In this document: positions 1-8,111 of the stretch, one piece after another
Position numbering within the stretch: position 1 is the stretch's first letter
Layout of the letters: every line of letters starts with the position of its first letter
Origin: Planctomycetota bacterium
GTDB lineage: Bacteria > Planctomycetota > Phycisphaerae > UBA1845 > UTPLA1
NCBI GenBank assembly: GCA_016235815.1
Contig: JACRIM010000041.1
Coordinates: 1-64,000, forward strand
Direction of reading: 5' to 3'
Length of the DNA stretch: 64,000 nucleotides
Notes under the pieces: generated by a model
Told to the model about the DNA's origin: nothing
Databases searched by the model: none
The model's input: the letters and a program-made list of their open reading frames with translations, nothing else
Translations under genes and position numbers: made by a program

Positions 1-1
1 G

Positions 2-127
2 GAAGCACCCCCGCAGCGGCAGCGGCTGAGATGGGCAGATTCGACCGATGCCGACGGCGACGGGACTGTTCGGAAGATGCTTCCCCACAAACCCGGAACG
101 TCCACCTTGACTCGCATCGCTTCATAG
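2..127 (+). CDS. Possible 3' end of a gene cut by the window edge
   Basis: A frame open from the first bases to a TAG at 125-127 encodes about 41 residues, including DADGDGTVRKMLPHKPGT. The acidic DADGDG stretch resembles a calcium-binding loop of the sort seen in exported planctomycete proteins. There is too little sequence to name a family, and chance openness in GC-rich DNA is possible. From here to about 360 I see no other credible gene. Confidence 0.25.
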   Translation, partial: EAPPQRQRLRWADSTDADGDGTVRKMLPHKPGTSTLTRIAS

Positions 128-360
128 ATGCTCGCCGTTTCAGCCGGGCTTCGTTTTGTTGATAAGTCGTTTGGCGGGTGAGGGTTGGCGTCGCGGCGGG
201 TGCGGGTTTTGCAGGGCGAGCCGGTTGCCGTGGTGGAATGGTCGAAGACATCGCGTCGTTTTGTGTTTGGGGCGTGACGTCGGTCGCGTGAATGGTGGGA
301 TTTGGAATCGCGTGGGGGCTCGTTATTCTAACGTTTGGATGAGCCGGCAGGAGTGCGTTT

Positions 361-401
361 GTCGAGAAGGGACTGGAAAAGTTGAATGACCCCTTTTACC
401 C
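361..401 (+). repeat. Dispersed repeat, copy 1 (beside the insertion sequence)
   Basis: This 41-base stretch, from GTCGAGAAGG to CCTTTTACCC, matches 44838-44878 at 34 of 41 positions. Weaker similarity appears to continue upstream in both copies (GCCGGC, then a G-rich stretch). The insertion sequence entered its right-hand end. In both places the element lies directly in front of a gene tail that has lost its start. Confidence 0.6.
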
Positions 402-1348
402 TTGACCTGCTCTGTAGAAAACCACGACTCGCCTGACGATCATCAGGTTGTGGGTGATGACTTTCAAGTGCAGGGATCGGTTCTGTCGGTGGAATGAATG
501 GGTGTTGAGCGTCTCGCCGAGTCGTCGCTTGATCATGCTGATGACGGTCTCGACCTGCCATCGCTGGCCGTATTGTCGGCGTTCAGGCGGGCGTTTGAAG
601 TAAGTGCGCATCTGTCTTCGGTACGGGGTGGACGGGGGCTTGTCGGTGGGACGGCCGATCAGCGGCGGAATGAGCGTGACGAGGCCGTGGTCGTCCCGCG
701 CATGGCGATGGACCCACTCGGCGTCGTAGCCTGCGTCGGCCGCAACGGTGCCGAGCGATCGCCGGGCCAGTGCCTCACGTAGGATCTGCTTGAAATGAAA
801 ATGATCCGGCCCGGGTCCGCGCCCCGGCACGGCCGCGAGGATCAAATGAGTCCGACAGTCGGCCAGGATTCCGACCTTGGGGAATCGTCGATAGGTCATG
901 GATTGCAGGTGTTTGTCGGCCCCGCGCGAGCGTCGGCGAACAAAGTAGTGGCTGACGTGATGGGCCTCAAAGCCGCTGCCGTCGACGGCCGTCAGCGGCG
1001 CGCGGTCCCCAAGGAGCCCCGCCTGGCTTGCGAGGGCCAGCGTTTGATCGAGGAGGGCGTGAGCGGCGTTTTTTTTAGAAGCCGGTCGGCGGCCTTCTGC
1101 AGAGTGGTCCAGTGCGGGACTTCGGTCAGTTCGATGACCCGGCACAAGTCGGGCGAATCGATGAGCAGTTGCATGACGCCGCGATAGTCGAGTTTCATGA
1201 ACTCCTTGAGCGTCAGACAGGCGAAAAGCTGATGCTGGGTGAACTTCTTGGGGCTGTAGCGATGGGAAAACGTCGGTAAGGCCCGCCGGGCACAAGCGTA
1301 GCCGACCTCCATCATCCTCCGCGGCGATTTGGTGGTCTTCATGACCAT
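396..1348 (-). CDS. DDE transposase, probably made by -1 ribosomal frameshifting
   Basis: The first frame starts at 1348 (MVMKTTKSPRR) and encodes an N-terminal region ending DRLLKK. The second frame supplies the catalytic part: AVDGSGFEAHH (first Asp), VAADAGYDAEW (second Asp) and YGQRWQVETVISMIKRR (Glu, with the Y-R-E signature). The frames join at an A8 run (1069-1076 on the plus strand). There the zero frame reads CTA AAA AAA ACG, a perfect A_AAA_AAA slippery heptamer, and a -1 slip gives DRLLKKNAAHALLDQ. Without the slip the product is a 118-residue protein. The final IS codon is GCA at 410-408; GGT CAA GGG TAA then come from target DNA, so the stop codon is not in the element. A plain disabling frameshift is the alternative. 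Confidence 0.8.
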
Positions 1349-1398
1349 CTATCGACAACCCAGCAAATGAAACTGGAGACTTGGTTTTCTACAGAGCA
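408..1398 (-). mobile_element. Complete 991-bp insertion sequence, IS4/IS5-type DDE superfamily
   Basis: The ends are perfect 17-bp inverted repeats at 408-424 (TGCTCTGTAGAAAACCA) and 1382-1398. They are flanked by 9-bp direct repeats CCCTTGACC at 399-407 and 1399-1407; because the next base is A on both sides, the duplication could be read as 10 bp. Intact ends and an exact duplication suggest a fairly recent insertion. The single transposase gene lies on the minus strand and is split by a frameshift. The length and the D...D...E residues of the product fit the IS5/IS4 superfamily, but the group cannot be fixed by eye. Confidence 0.9.
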
Positions 1399-1400
1399 CC

Positions 1401-1532
1401 CTTGACCCCTTTTACCCTGGGACGGCATGGGAGGACGGCAATGCATCGACTAATGTTTATCGACCAACACAAGGCAATGTTGTGAACAATTCAGGAAATT
1501 CGGGTGGCTTAGTTGGACCACCTTTCCCCTGA
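1401..1532 (+). pseudogene. Decapitated gene tail right of the insertion sequence
   Basis: A frame with no start codon reads AWEDGNASTNVYRPTQGNVV and then NNSGNSGGLVGPPFP before TGA at 1530-1532. The composition (Asn, Gly, Ser, Thr) looks like the end of an exported or repeat protein. The family is not recognised. It follows directly on the dispersed repeat that the insertion sequence entered, so the gene had lost its 5' part before or at the time the repeat arrived. Confidence 0.35.
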
Positions 1533-1584
1533 AGGGGAGAGAACGAGACGGAATCTGAGATGCAGGGTTAGAGAGGAGCGGCAA

Positions 1585-2148
1585 GTGCTTCAGTACGGCA
1601 CAGGATTATTGGATACATGCATACAGGCAATTGTCGTGGTTCTAATTCTTTCGACTGGTTGTAGGTCAAGGTCAGCTATTATGATGTCCCCGTCAAGACC
1701 AGACCCAGTTGTTATTAATGACTCCGTAGACTGGATATCACCTCTGTCTTGGGGGATGACCTTTGAAGAGTTCAAAGCCAAGAATCCTGTGATTCGTACT
1801 GGGCACAGCGAGATGCGAACTCCAAGTGAATTGTGCGGCTCTTATTCGGTCGTACTTGCGAATGGCGCCAAGGTTCGTGCATTATTCTCCAAAGTTATTG
1901 GTGGTCGCCTCGTAGCGATCCGCACAAGCGACTCCAGTCTTGTGTTTCTTTGTGGACTTTCGACCACTTCAACTTTTGCAGACCTTAAGCGTTGCAACGT
2001 TGATGTCACTCCAATCAGAATGATGGGATACGGAACGGTAGTGAATGTGACTGACAGTCTAACCTATGTGTTTAGATCGTGGGATCGCGGACTTTTCGAT
2101 GACGATAAGCCGGTTTGGGTAGATATCTCACATTCACATGTGCCATAG
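1585..2148 (+). CDS. Hypothetical lipoprotein
   Basis: The likely start is GTG at 1585, because GAGAGGAG lies just upstream and the N terminus then becomes a clean lipoprotein signal: hydrophobic CIQAIVVVLILSTGC with lipobox LSTGC. An in-frame start at 1513 exists but adds a charged, unconvincing leader. The mature part (about 165 residues) has no motif I recognise; it contains SWGMTFEEFKAKNP and two short Cys-containing strands. The gene is visibly less GC-rich than its neighbours and sits among mobile-element remains, so it may be acquired. Membrane anchoring is inferred from the lipobox. Confidence 0.6.
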   Translation: MLQYGTGLLDTCIQAIVVVLILSTGCRSRSAIMMSPSRPDPVVINDSVDWISPLSWGMTFEEFKAKNPVIRTGHSEMRTPSELCGSYSVVLANGAKVRALFSKVIGGRLVAIRTSDSSLVFLCGLSTTSTFADLKRCNVDVTPIRMMGYGTVVNVTDSLTYVFRSWDRGLFDDDKPVWVDISHSHVP

Positions 2149-2252
2149 TGTCTTGGCTCGCAGTTCAAGTGGAATCTTGGGGCATGTTTTTGTGAGAGCG
2201 TTCGGGGCCGCTACGTCGCAGCCTGAGTCAGTTGATCCAGGTTTCTCCTTAG

Positions 2253-2438
2253 CGGCTTCGGCCCAACTCTGCCTGCGCCGTCAACGCGTATCTGACCCTC
2301 GATCCGGATGGGACGGCCAACGGGCCGCCCTGCACGGCGGGATGCCTGTCGCCGGTGACGCTCACCTATGACCAGGGTATTCGTCCGGCCAACCCCGTCT
2401 ACCAATCTCTGAGCGAGGCGGTCATGCTGCTTCCGTAA
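2253..2438 (+). pseudogene. Orphan 3' gene fragment
   Basis: A 61-codon frame without a start follows a stop at 2250 and reads NSACAVNAYLTLDPDGTANG and later LTYDQGIRPANPVYQSLSEA before TAA at 2436-2438. It looks like real protein sequence, with a Cys pair and a DPDG loop, but no family is recognised. It is probably the tail of an exported protein that has lost the rest of the gene. Confidence 0.3.
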
Positions 2439-2453
2439 TGGACGGAGGAACGT

Positions 2454-2831
2454 ATGCCGCGCGAGGGAAGTCGTGACCTGACGAAAGAGCCGTTCTGGCG
2501 GCGCATGATTGGCGGCCAGGCGCGGAGCGGGCTGTCGATCAGCGGCTGGTGTCGGCGTCATGCACTTCAGGAGTCGGGGTTTCATTGGTGGCGCCGAGAA
2601 CTGTCTCGGCGGGATGCGGCCCAGCCGCGAAGGAGGCCCCGCCGAAGGACGTCATCGTTCGTGCCGGTCCGTATCGCCGGGCCGTCGGCTCCGGCGGAGT
2701 CGAGCCAGCCGGATGGTCAGATCGAGATCGTGCTATCGGGCGAGGGGCGCTCACGACCGATGGCGAGATGGTGCGAAAAGGGAATCACGTACCAACACTC
2801 CTCCACCTCTTCGGGGTGGAGAAAGGCCTGA
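2454..2831 (+). pseudogene. tnpA: IS66-family accessory gene tnpA, truncated remnant
   Basis: Residues 10-50 carry the IS66 TnpA signature: FWRRMIGGQARSGLSISGWC, then a short spacer and FHWWRREL, a helix-turn-helix-like N-terminal domain. A second block, FVPVRI...IEIVLSG, is also typical of the family. After about residue 105 the family resemblance stops and the frame runs into unrelated sequence. No tnpB or tnpC follows, so this is a relic. A purine-rich GGAGGA precedes the ATG. Confidence 0.65.
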
Positions 2832-2839
2832 AGCCCTGA

Positions 2840-3310
2840 AAACCCGGGGTACGGCTTCGCCCAACCCCGAGCTGAGTTCCATGACCCCTTTGGGGTCGTG
2901 GGGAATGAGCACCTCTCGCACCGACGGTCGGAATTTCGAATTACCGGAGTGACGATTTATGGTCGATTGGCGAAATCACGGGGAGGGGCCGAGGTTTGTG
3001 CGTCCTCCGGACGCGATAAAAATTTTGGGGGCACATCTCCGGCGGTTGAAACCGCCGGCTACGATCGTGCGCCCTCCGGGCGGCGGAGGGCGGGGAAAAA
3101 ATGGACGCGTTTAATTCTTGCCTGGGCTACAAGCCCCTGGCTACCAGCGTGCGCCCTAACGGGTGGGGAACGCAGGCGGAGACGGATTCCCCGAGGGACG
3201 CTCACGCCCAGCAATGCGTTGCGTGCGAGATGGGAATGTCTCCAAGGCGACTCTTCGACACGCACGAGCGACCAACGTGCGCCCTCCGGGCGACGCGGCT
3301 GAGGCGTTAT
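2840..3310. repeat. Cluster of short palindromic intergenic repeats
   Basis: This gene-free stretch is packed with small hairpins: GACCCC-TTT-GGGGTC at 2883-2897, CGTCC/GGACG at 3001-3013, CCGGCGGT-TGAA-ACCGCCGG at 3039-3058, and GCGCCC/GGGCG hairpins. A unit of the form GGCTACnAnCGTGCGCCCT followed by CCGGGCG recurs about three times (near 3057, 3135 and 3268, with variants). It has the look of a REP/BIME-type interspersed repeat family. No coding signal is visible. Confidence 0.5.
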
Positions 3311-3334
3311 CCGGGGGAGGAGGCTGAGACATTG

Positions 3335-4696
3335 CTATTCATGGCGCAATGCGTCGATGGGGTGGAGGATGGCGGCTTTGAAGGCGGGGATCATGCCGAA
3401 GAGGACGCCGACGCCGGCGGAGCAGGTTAAGCCCAGCGCGACGGCCCACATGGGGACATTCACCTTGACCATGGATGGGTGCAGCGAGGCGACGTAGCAA
3501 ATCGAATATCCGAGAAAGACGCCGATGGAGCCGCCGACGACGGCCAGCACGACGGCCTCGGTTAAGAACTGGGCCATGATGTCGCGGCGGCGGCCGCCGA
3601 CGCTTTTGCGGAGGCCGATCTCGCGGGTGCGCTCAGTGACCGACACGAGCATGACGTTCATGACGCCGATGCCGCCGACGATGAGGGAGATGCCGACGAT
3701 GCCGGCGAGGACGCTGGTGGCCGCGACTTTCACGCGCTCCAAGTCGCGAAGCAACTCATCCTGCGTATGCACGCGGAAGTCGCTGATGGTGCCGGGCGGG
3801 ATGTTGTGGCGCTCGCGGAGGACGCGGGTGATCTGCAGGGCGCACTCGGCGGCATCCTTCTCGCCGGTTGCTTCGACCATGAAGGGCATGAAGACGCGCA
3901 TCTCGGGCCAGACCTTCAGCGCCGTGGTGTAGGGGAGGACGACGACTTCGTCGGGGTTGTCGTCCATGACCTTGCCTTTCGGCTCCAGGATGCCGAGGAC
4001 GCGGAAGCGCTGGCCGGAGATATAAATATCCTCGCCGACGATGCGCTCGTCGCACTGCAACTGGCGGAGCATGTCGGCACCGAGGGCGCAGACATAGGCG
4101 CCGCGATCGACTTCCAGCGGGCCGAAGAAGCGGCCTTTATCCACATAGAAACTTCGGATGGACTGGAACTCCTCTGTCGCGCCGCGGATGCGCACGTTCG
4201 AAACTTTGCTGCGGCCGAACTCGATGGTGGCCTGGGAGAAGATGATCGGTGAGATGCGGCGGACCTTGTCGCAGCGTGCGCCGACGGCGCGGACATCGTC
4301 CACATCCATGGTGACGCGGCCGAGGAGGATGTCTTTGAATCCTTCGGGCGAATAGGGAAAGACGAAGATGAGGTTGGTGCCGAAGCCGCGGATGATGTCG
4401 GTGACGTAGTTGCCGAAGCCCTGGACCATGCTGACGACGGTGATGGTGCTGGTGACGCCGATGATGATGCCGAGGGTGGTGAGGACGCTGCGGCCCTTGT
4501 TGGCCCAGACTTGCACGAAGGCGGTGAGGATGTTTTGCCAGTGGCGGAGGAGGCCGCCCGTAAGGGAATGTACCGCTTTGCCGAGGCGAGACTCGGGCGG
4601 AATGACCAATTTCGAATTACCAATTACGAATGGCGACGCGAGCGCGGCCGCGCTGTGTGGCATCGAGTCATTCGTGATAGGCAATTCGCCGTTCAT
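3335..4696 (-). CDS. MacB-like ABC transporter permease, second paralogue
   Basis: This is a permease of the MacB/FtsX type: one N-terminal membrane segment (near [20 protein letters not shown]), a large periplasmic domain, then three membrane segments in the FtsX core ([35 protein letters not shown]). It would form the channel or mechanotransmitter for the ATPase encoded at 5964-6698. ATG at 4696 is chosen because it overlaps the stop of the upstream permease in an ATGA, which suggests coupled translation. The first 25 or so residues are encoded by an inverted repeat and resemble nothing in the paralogue. Both permeases end HPIDALRHE. Confidence 0.85.
   Translation of the reverse strand: MNGELPITNDSMPHSAAALASPFVIGNSKLVIPPESRLGKAVHSLTGGLLRHWQNILTAFVQVWANKGRSVLTTLGIIIGVTSTITVVSMVQGFGNYVTDIIRGFGTNLIFVFPYSPEGFKDILLGRVTMDVDDVRAVGARCDKVRRISPIIFSQATIEFGRSKVSNVRIRGATEEFQSIRSFYVDKGRFFGPLEVDRGAYVCALGADMLRQLQCDERIVGEDIYISGQRFRVLGILEPKGKVMDDNPDEVVVLPYTTALKVWPEMRVFMPFMVEATGEKDAAECALQITRVLRERHNIPPGTISDFRVHTQDELLRDLERVKVAATSVLAGIVGISLIVGGIGVMNVMLVSVTERTREIGLRKSVGGRRRDIMAQFLTEAVVLAVVGGSIGVFLGYSICYVASLHPSMVKVNVPMWAVALGLTCSAGVGVLFGMIPAFKAAILHPIDALRHE
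4615..4686. repeat. Inverted repeat inside the 5' end of the second permease gene
   Basis: The arms AATTACCAATTACGAATG (4615-4632) and CATTCGTGATAGGCAATT (4669-4686) pair at 15 of 18 positions around a GC-rich loop. A related AATTTCGAATTACC string occurs at 2934-2946 in intergenic sequence, so this is probably a dispersed element. It was inserted in frame in the permease N terminus. Confidence 0.55.
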
Positions 4697-5967
4697 TCGT
4701 GCCTCAACGCGTCGATGGGGTGGAGGATGGATGCTTTGAAGGCGGGGAGGATGCCGAAGAGCATTCCCGCGCCGAGCGAGAAGCCGGTGGCCAATGCGAC
4801 GGACCACATGGGCACGCTGATGTCGACCATCTTTGGATGCAGCGAGGCGACGTATGTGAAGGCGTAGCCGAGAGCGATGCCGATGCCGCCGCCGGTGGTG
4901 CTGAGGACGACGGCCTCGGTGAGGAACTGGGCGAGGATGTCGCGGCGGCGGGCGCCGACGCTCTTGCGCAGGCCGATCTCCTTGGTGCGCTCGGTGACGG
5001 AGACGAACATGACGTTCATGATGCCGATGCCGCCGACGATGAGGGAGATGCTGACGATGCCGGCGAGGAGGGCGGTGACGGCCATGCGAATCTTGTCGAA
5101 CTGCTTGAGCATCTGATCCTGGCGCTGGACCTGGAAATCATTCTGGGTGCCGGGTTCGAGTTTGTGGCGACGGCGGAGGACGCGGGTCAGTTCGCCTTCG
5201 GCCTCGTTGATGAACTTTTCGTCGGAGGCCTCGCAGAGGAAGCGAAGGTCTTCGCGCTGGGAGGTGTAGAGATTCAGGGCGGTGGAGTAAGGGATCATGA
5301 CGGTCTGATCCTGATCCTCGCCCATGAAGCTGCCCTTGGTCTGGAGGATGCCGACGACGCGAAAACGCTGATCGCGGATGAGGATGTGCTCGCCGATGAC
5401 GGACTCATCGCATTCGAGGAGCTTGAGCATGGTGCGGCCGAGGACGCAGACGTTTTCGCTGTTCTCGACGTCGATGGGACCGAAGAAGCGGCCGGCGTCG
5501 GCGTAGTAATTGCGGATGACCTGGTAATCCTCGGAGACGCCGCGAACGGCGATCTGCGTGGCCTTGGCGCGGCCGTAGGAAACGTCGGTCTCGGTGAAGA
5601 TGAAGGGGGTGATGCGGGAAATGTGCGGGCATTCGGCGGCGACGGCGCGGACATCATCCATGTCGAGGGTGACGCGGCCCATGCCGAAGGCGTCTTCATC
5701 CTGCGGTGTCCAGGAGCGAACGATCATCTGCTTGGTGCCGTAGCCTCGGAGCATCTTGGACATGTAGTCGCCGAAACCCTGCACGAAGGCGACGACGGTG
5801 ATGATGGCCGTGACGGCGATGATGATGCCGAGGGTGGTGAGCAGGGAGCGGCCTTTGTTGGCCCAGATCTGGCTGAAGGCGGTGGTGATATTGGATGCGT
5901 GGCGCAGGGCGGTGGTGCCGAGGCGGATGCGGAGCGCGTTGGCGCGAGCGAGGAGTCGGGCCGTCAT
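4693..5967 (-). CDS. MacB-like ABC transporter permease, first paralogue
   Basis: The 424-residue product has the same architecture as its downstream neighbour: an N-terminal membrane helix at about residues 40-60, a periplasmic MacB-type domain, and an FtsX core with [20 protein letters not shown] and [19 protein letters not shown]. The two proteins align over nearly their whole length, so they arose by tandem duplication and may form a heterodimer. Its start overlaps the stop of the ATPase gene by ATGA, and its stop overlaps the start of the second permease in the same way. Confidence 0.88.
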   Translation of the reverse strand: MTARLLARANALRIRLGTTALRHASNITTAFSQIWANKGRSLLTTLGIIIAVTAIITVVAFVQGFGDYMSKMLRGYGTKQMIVRSWTPQDEDAFGMGRVTLDMDDVRAVAAECPHISRITPFIFTETDVSYGRAKATQIAVRGVSEDYQVIRNYYADAGRFFGPIDVENSENVCVLGRTMLKLLECDESVIGEHILIRDQRFRVVGILQTKGSFMGEDQDQTVMIPYSTALNLYTSQREDLRFLCEASDEKFINEAEGELTRVLRRRHKLEPGTQNDFQVQRQDQMLKQFDKIRMAVTALLAGIVSISLIVGGIGIMNVMFVSVTERTKEIGLRKSVGARRRDILAQFLTEAVVLSTTGGGIGIALGYAFTYVASLHPKMVDISVPMWSVALATGFSLGAGMLFGILPAFKASILHPIDALRHE

Positions 5968-6698
5968 GACGCAATCCTTTGCGACTCGACCGATTCAAGG
6001 CCCTCGCTCGGCACGGTGTCGGAGGAGACGAGGCCGTCGCGAAGCGTGACGACGCGCTTGCAGCGCATGGCGATGTCAGGCTCGTGGGTGACGATGATGA
6101 TGGTCTGGCCGGCACCGTGGAGCATGTCGAAGACGGCCATGATTTCGTTGCCGGTCTTGGTGTCGAGGTTGCCGGTGGGTTCGTCGGCGAGAATGATGGC
6201 GGGCTGTTGGGCGAGTGCGCGGGCGATGGCGACACGCTGGCGCTGACCACCGGAGAGCTGGTTGGGGCGGTGTTTGGCGCGATCGGCCAGGCCGACCATT
6301 TCCAAGGCGGCGATGGCGCGTTGTTTGCTTTTCGGAAGCTGCGAGTACATGAGCGGGAGTTGCACGTTTTTCAGCGCGGTCATGCGCGGGAGCAGCTCGA
6401 AGTTCTGAAAGACGAAGCCGATCTGTCGTCCGCGTATTCGGGCGAGGCCGGATTGGGAGAGCTTGGCGACATCTTCGCCGGCGAGGAAGTAGTCACCCTC
6501 GGTGGGGACATCGAGGCAGCCGAGGATGTTCATGAGGGTGGATTTGCCGGAGCCGGAGGGGCCCATGATGGCGACGAATTCGTTTTCATGAATGGAGAGC
6601 GTGACGCCGCGGAGGGCGTGGACGAGTTCGGTGCCGACGCGATAGATCTTGCGCAGGTTGCGGAGTTCGATGAGCTTTTTGCGATTGTCGGTTTGCAT
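5964..6698 (-). CDS. ABC transporter ATP-binding protein, MacB/LolD type
   Basis: The 244-residue ATPase has Walker [10 protein letters not shown], a Q-loop in [14 protein letters not shown], signature [15 protein letters not shown], Walker [13 protein letters not shown] and the switch His in [26 protein letters not shown] is also typical of the MacB/LolD branch. As in LolCDE, and unlike classical MacB, the ATPase is a separate polypeptide from the permeases. It should power the two permeases and the membrane fusion protein around it, probably in export of a lipoprotein, peptide or toxic compound. The substrate cannot be read from the sequence. Confidence 0.92.
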   Translation of the reverse strand: MQTDNRKKLIELRNLRKIYRVGTELVHALRGVTLSIHENEFVAIMGPSGSGKSTLMNILGCLDVPTEGDYFLAGEDVAKLSQSGLARIRGRQIGFVFQNFELLPRMTALKNVQLPLMYSQLPKSKQRAIAALEMVGLADRAKHRPNQLSGGQRQRVAIARALAQQPAIILADEPTGNLDTKTGNEIMAVFDMLHGAGQTIIIVTHEPDIAMRCKRVVTLRDGLVSSDTVPSEGLESVESQRIAS

Positions 6699-6728
6699 CG
6701 GATACGTGAGCGCGAGGACGGGCTTCGA

Positions 6729-8072
6729 TCAGCCTGCGCCGTTTTCGCCGGACTTGTCGTTGCCCTCGGCGAGGTGCTTTTCGTCTTTCTTTTCTTTTAG
6801 CTTCTTCTCGTCGTCCTTGGAGAGGGCGACTTTTTGGCCTTCCTTCAATTGGTCGAGGCTGCGATAAGGCCCGGTGATGACGGTTTCCTTGGGGTCGATG
6901 CCGTTCTTCATTTCGACGAAGCGGCTGTCGGCGATGCCGGTGTCGACCAGGCGGACGCGGGCGACGTCGTTGTCTTTGACGTAGACGACTTTGATGTATT
7001 GCGCCTGGCGGGCCTGCTCGGAGAGGTCGCGGTTGCGAATGGCGTCGTACTTGCGGACGACATCTTCGGGCAGATCTTTTCTCATGCGATGGACGACGGC
7101 TTCGACTGGGATGGTGACGGCGTCGGATTGTTTGGCGACTTCGATTTCGACGTTGGAGGTCATGCCGGGGCGGACGCGATCGTCGTTGGACTGGACTTCG
7201 AGGATGGTTTCGAAGCTGACCACATCGCGGCCGACGACCTTGGTGCTTTTCGACGCGACGCGGACGACCTGCGCGGGAATGGATTTCTGCTGGTCTGCTT
7301 GGAGAAAGATGCGGGCCTTCTGGCCGGGCTTGACCATGGGCACGTCGACTTCATCGACGCGGGCGCGGACCTGCATTCGGGAGAGGTCGCTGATGGTCAT
7401 GATGACGGTGCCGGGGTTGTTCATGGTGCCGGTGACGACGATCTCGCCCTCTTTGACGCTGAGCTTGGAGATGATGCCGCCGATGGGGGCGGTGATGACG
7501 GTTTTCTTCAGGTCTTCCTTGAGGCGGGTGAGGTAGGCTTCGGATTCGGCGAGTTCCTGCGTGCGCATCTCGAGCAAGGCGCGGGATTTTTTGAAGGTGG
7601 TGCTGTAGTCCTGGCGTTCCTTGTCGCTGGTGGCGTCGACCTCGGTGAGTTGGAGCTGGCGGCGATAGTCGCGGTCGGCTTTTTCGGTTTCGGCTTCGGC
7701 GTCCACGATGGCGGCCTTAAGCCGGGCGACGCGGGCCAGACCTGACTGGACCTCGGCGCGGAGGTTGGAGTCATTGAGGCGGCAGAGCAAGTCGCCCTTT
7801 TTCACAATGTCGCCTTCTTTGACGGGCATTTCGTCGATCTTGGCGACGATTTCGGAGCGGACTTCGACTTCGAGGACGGCTTCGACATCGCCGGGGGCCT
7901 GGACGATCTGGGTGATTTCCTGGCGCGTGGGCTGGGCGATGCTGACGGTCAGCGGGACATCGTCGGCGACGTGCAGGATCGGTTTGTCATCGGCGCCGCG
8001 GCGGAAATAGCCGAGGCCGAAGATCACTCCGGCAACGACGATGAGGATGATGAGTGTCGCGAACTTACGCAT
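6729..8072 (-). CDS. Membrane fusion (periplasmic adaptor) protein, MacA/HlyD type
   Basis: An N-terminal membrane anchor (MRKFATLIILIVVAGVIFGL) is followed by a biotinyl-lipoyl-like half (VEVRSEIVAKIDEMPVKEGD), a coiled-coil hairpin of about 100 residues, the returning half (ITAPIGGIISKLSVKEGEIV) and beta-barrel domains. The C terminus is Lys/Glu-rich. It would link the inner-membrane permeases to an outer-membrane exit. ATG at 8072 is preferred over the in-frame GTG at 8093, since GGAG precedes it at good spacing. No TolC-like gene is in the window. Confidence 0.87.
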   Translation of the reverse strand: MRKFATLIILIVVAGVIFGLGYFRRGADDKPILHVADDVPLTVSIAQPTRQEITQIVQAPGDVEAVLEVEVRSEIVAKIDEMPVKEGDIVKKGDLLCRLNDSNLRAEVQSGLARVARLKAAIVDAEAETEKADRDYRRQLQLTEVDATSDKERQDYSTTFKKSRALLEMRTQELAESEAYLTRLKEDLKKTVITAPIGGIISKLSVKEGEIVVTGTMNNPGTVIMTISDLSRMQVRARVDEVDVPMVKPGQKARIFLQADQQKSIPAQVVRVASKSTKVVGRDVVSFETILEVQSNDDRVRPGMTSNVEIEVAKQSDAVTIPVEAVVHRMRKDLPEDVVRKYDAIRNRDLSEQARQAQYIKVVYVKDNDVARVRLVDTGIADSRFVEMKNGIDPKETVITGPYRSLDQLKEGQKVALSKDDEKKLKEKKDEKHLAEGNDKSGENGAG

Positions 8073-8111
8073 TCCCTTTGCTCCCTGTGCCACTGTGCGT
8101 TACGTGGACGG

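Noticed and set aside
4699-6246. 515-residue plus-strand frame opposite the permease and ATPase genes
   Set aside because: It is antisense to three well-supported ABC transporter genes, rich in Asp/Gly/Glu/Ala with no motifs; it is an artefact of GC-rich codon use on the other strand.
5964-6698. Calling the ABC system LolCDE (lipoprotein sorting)
   Set aside because: The ATPase is in the LolD/MacB branch and the split ATPase resembles LolCDE, but the linked membrane fusion protein argues for a MacAB-like exporter.
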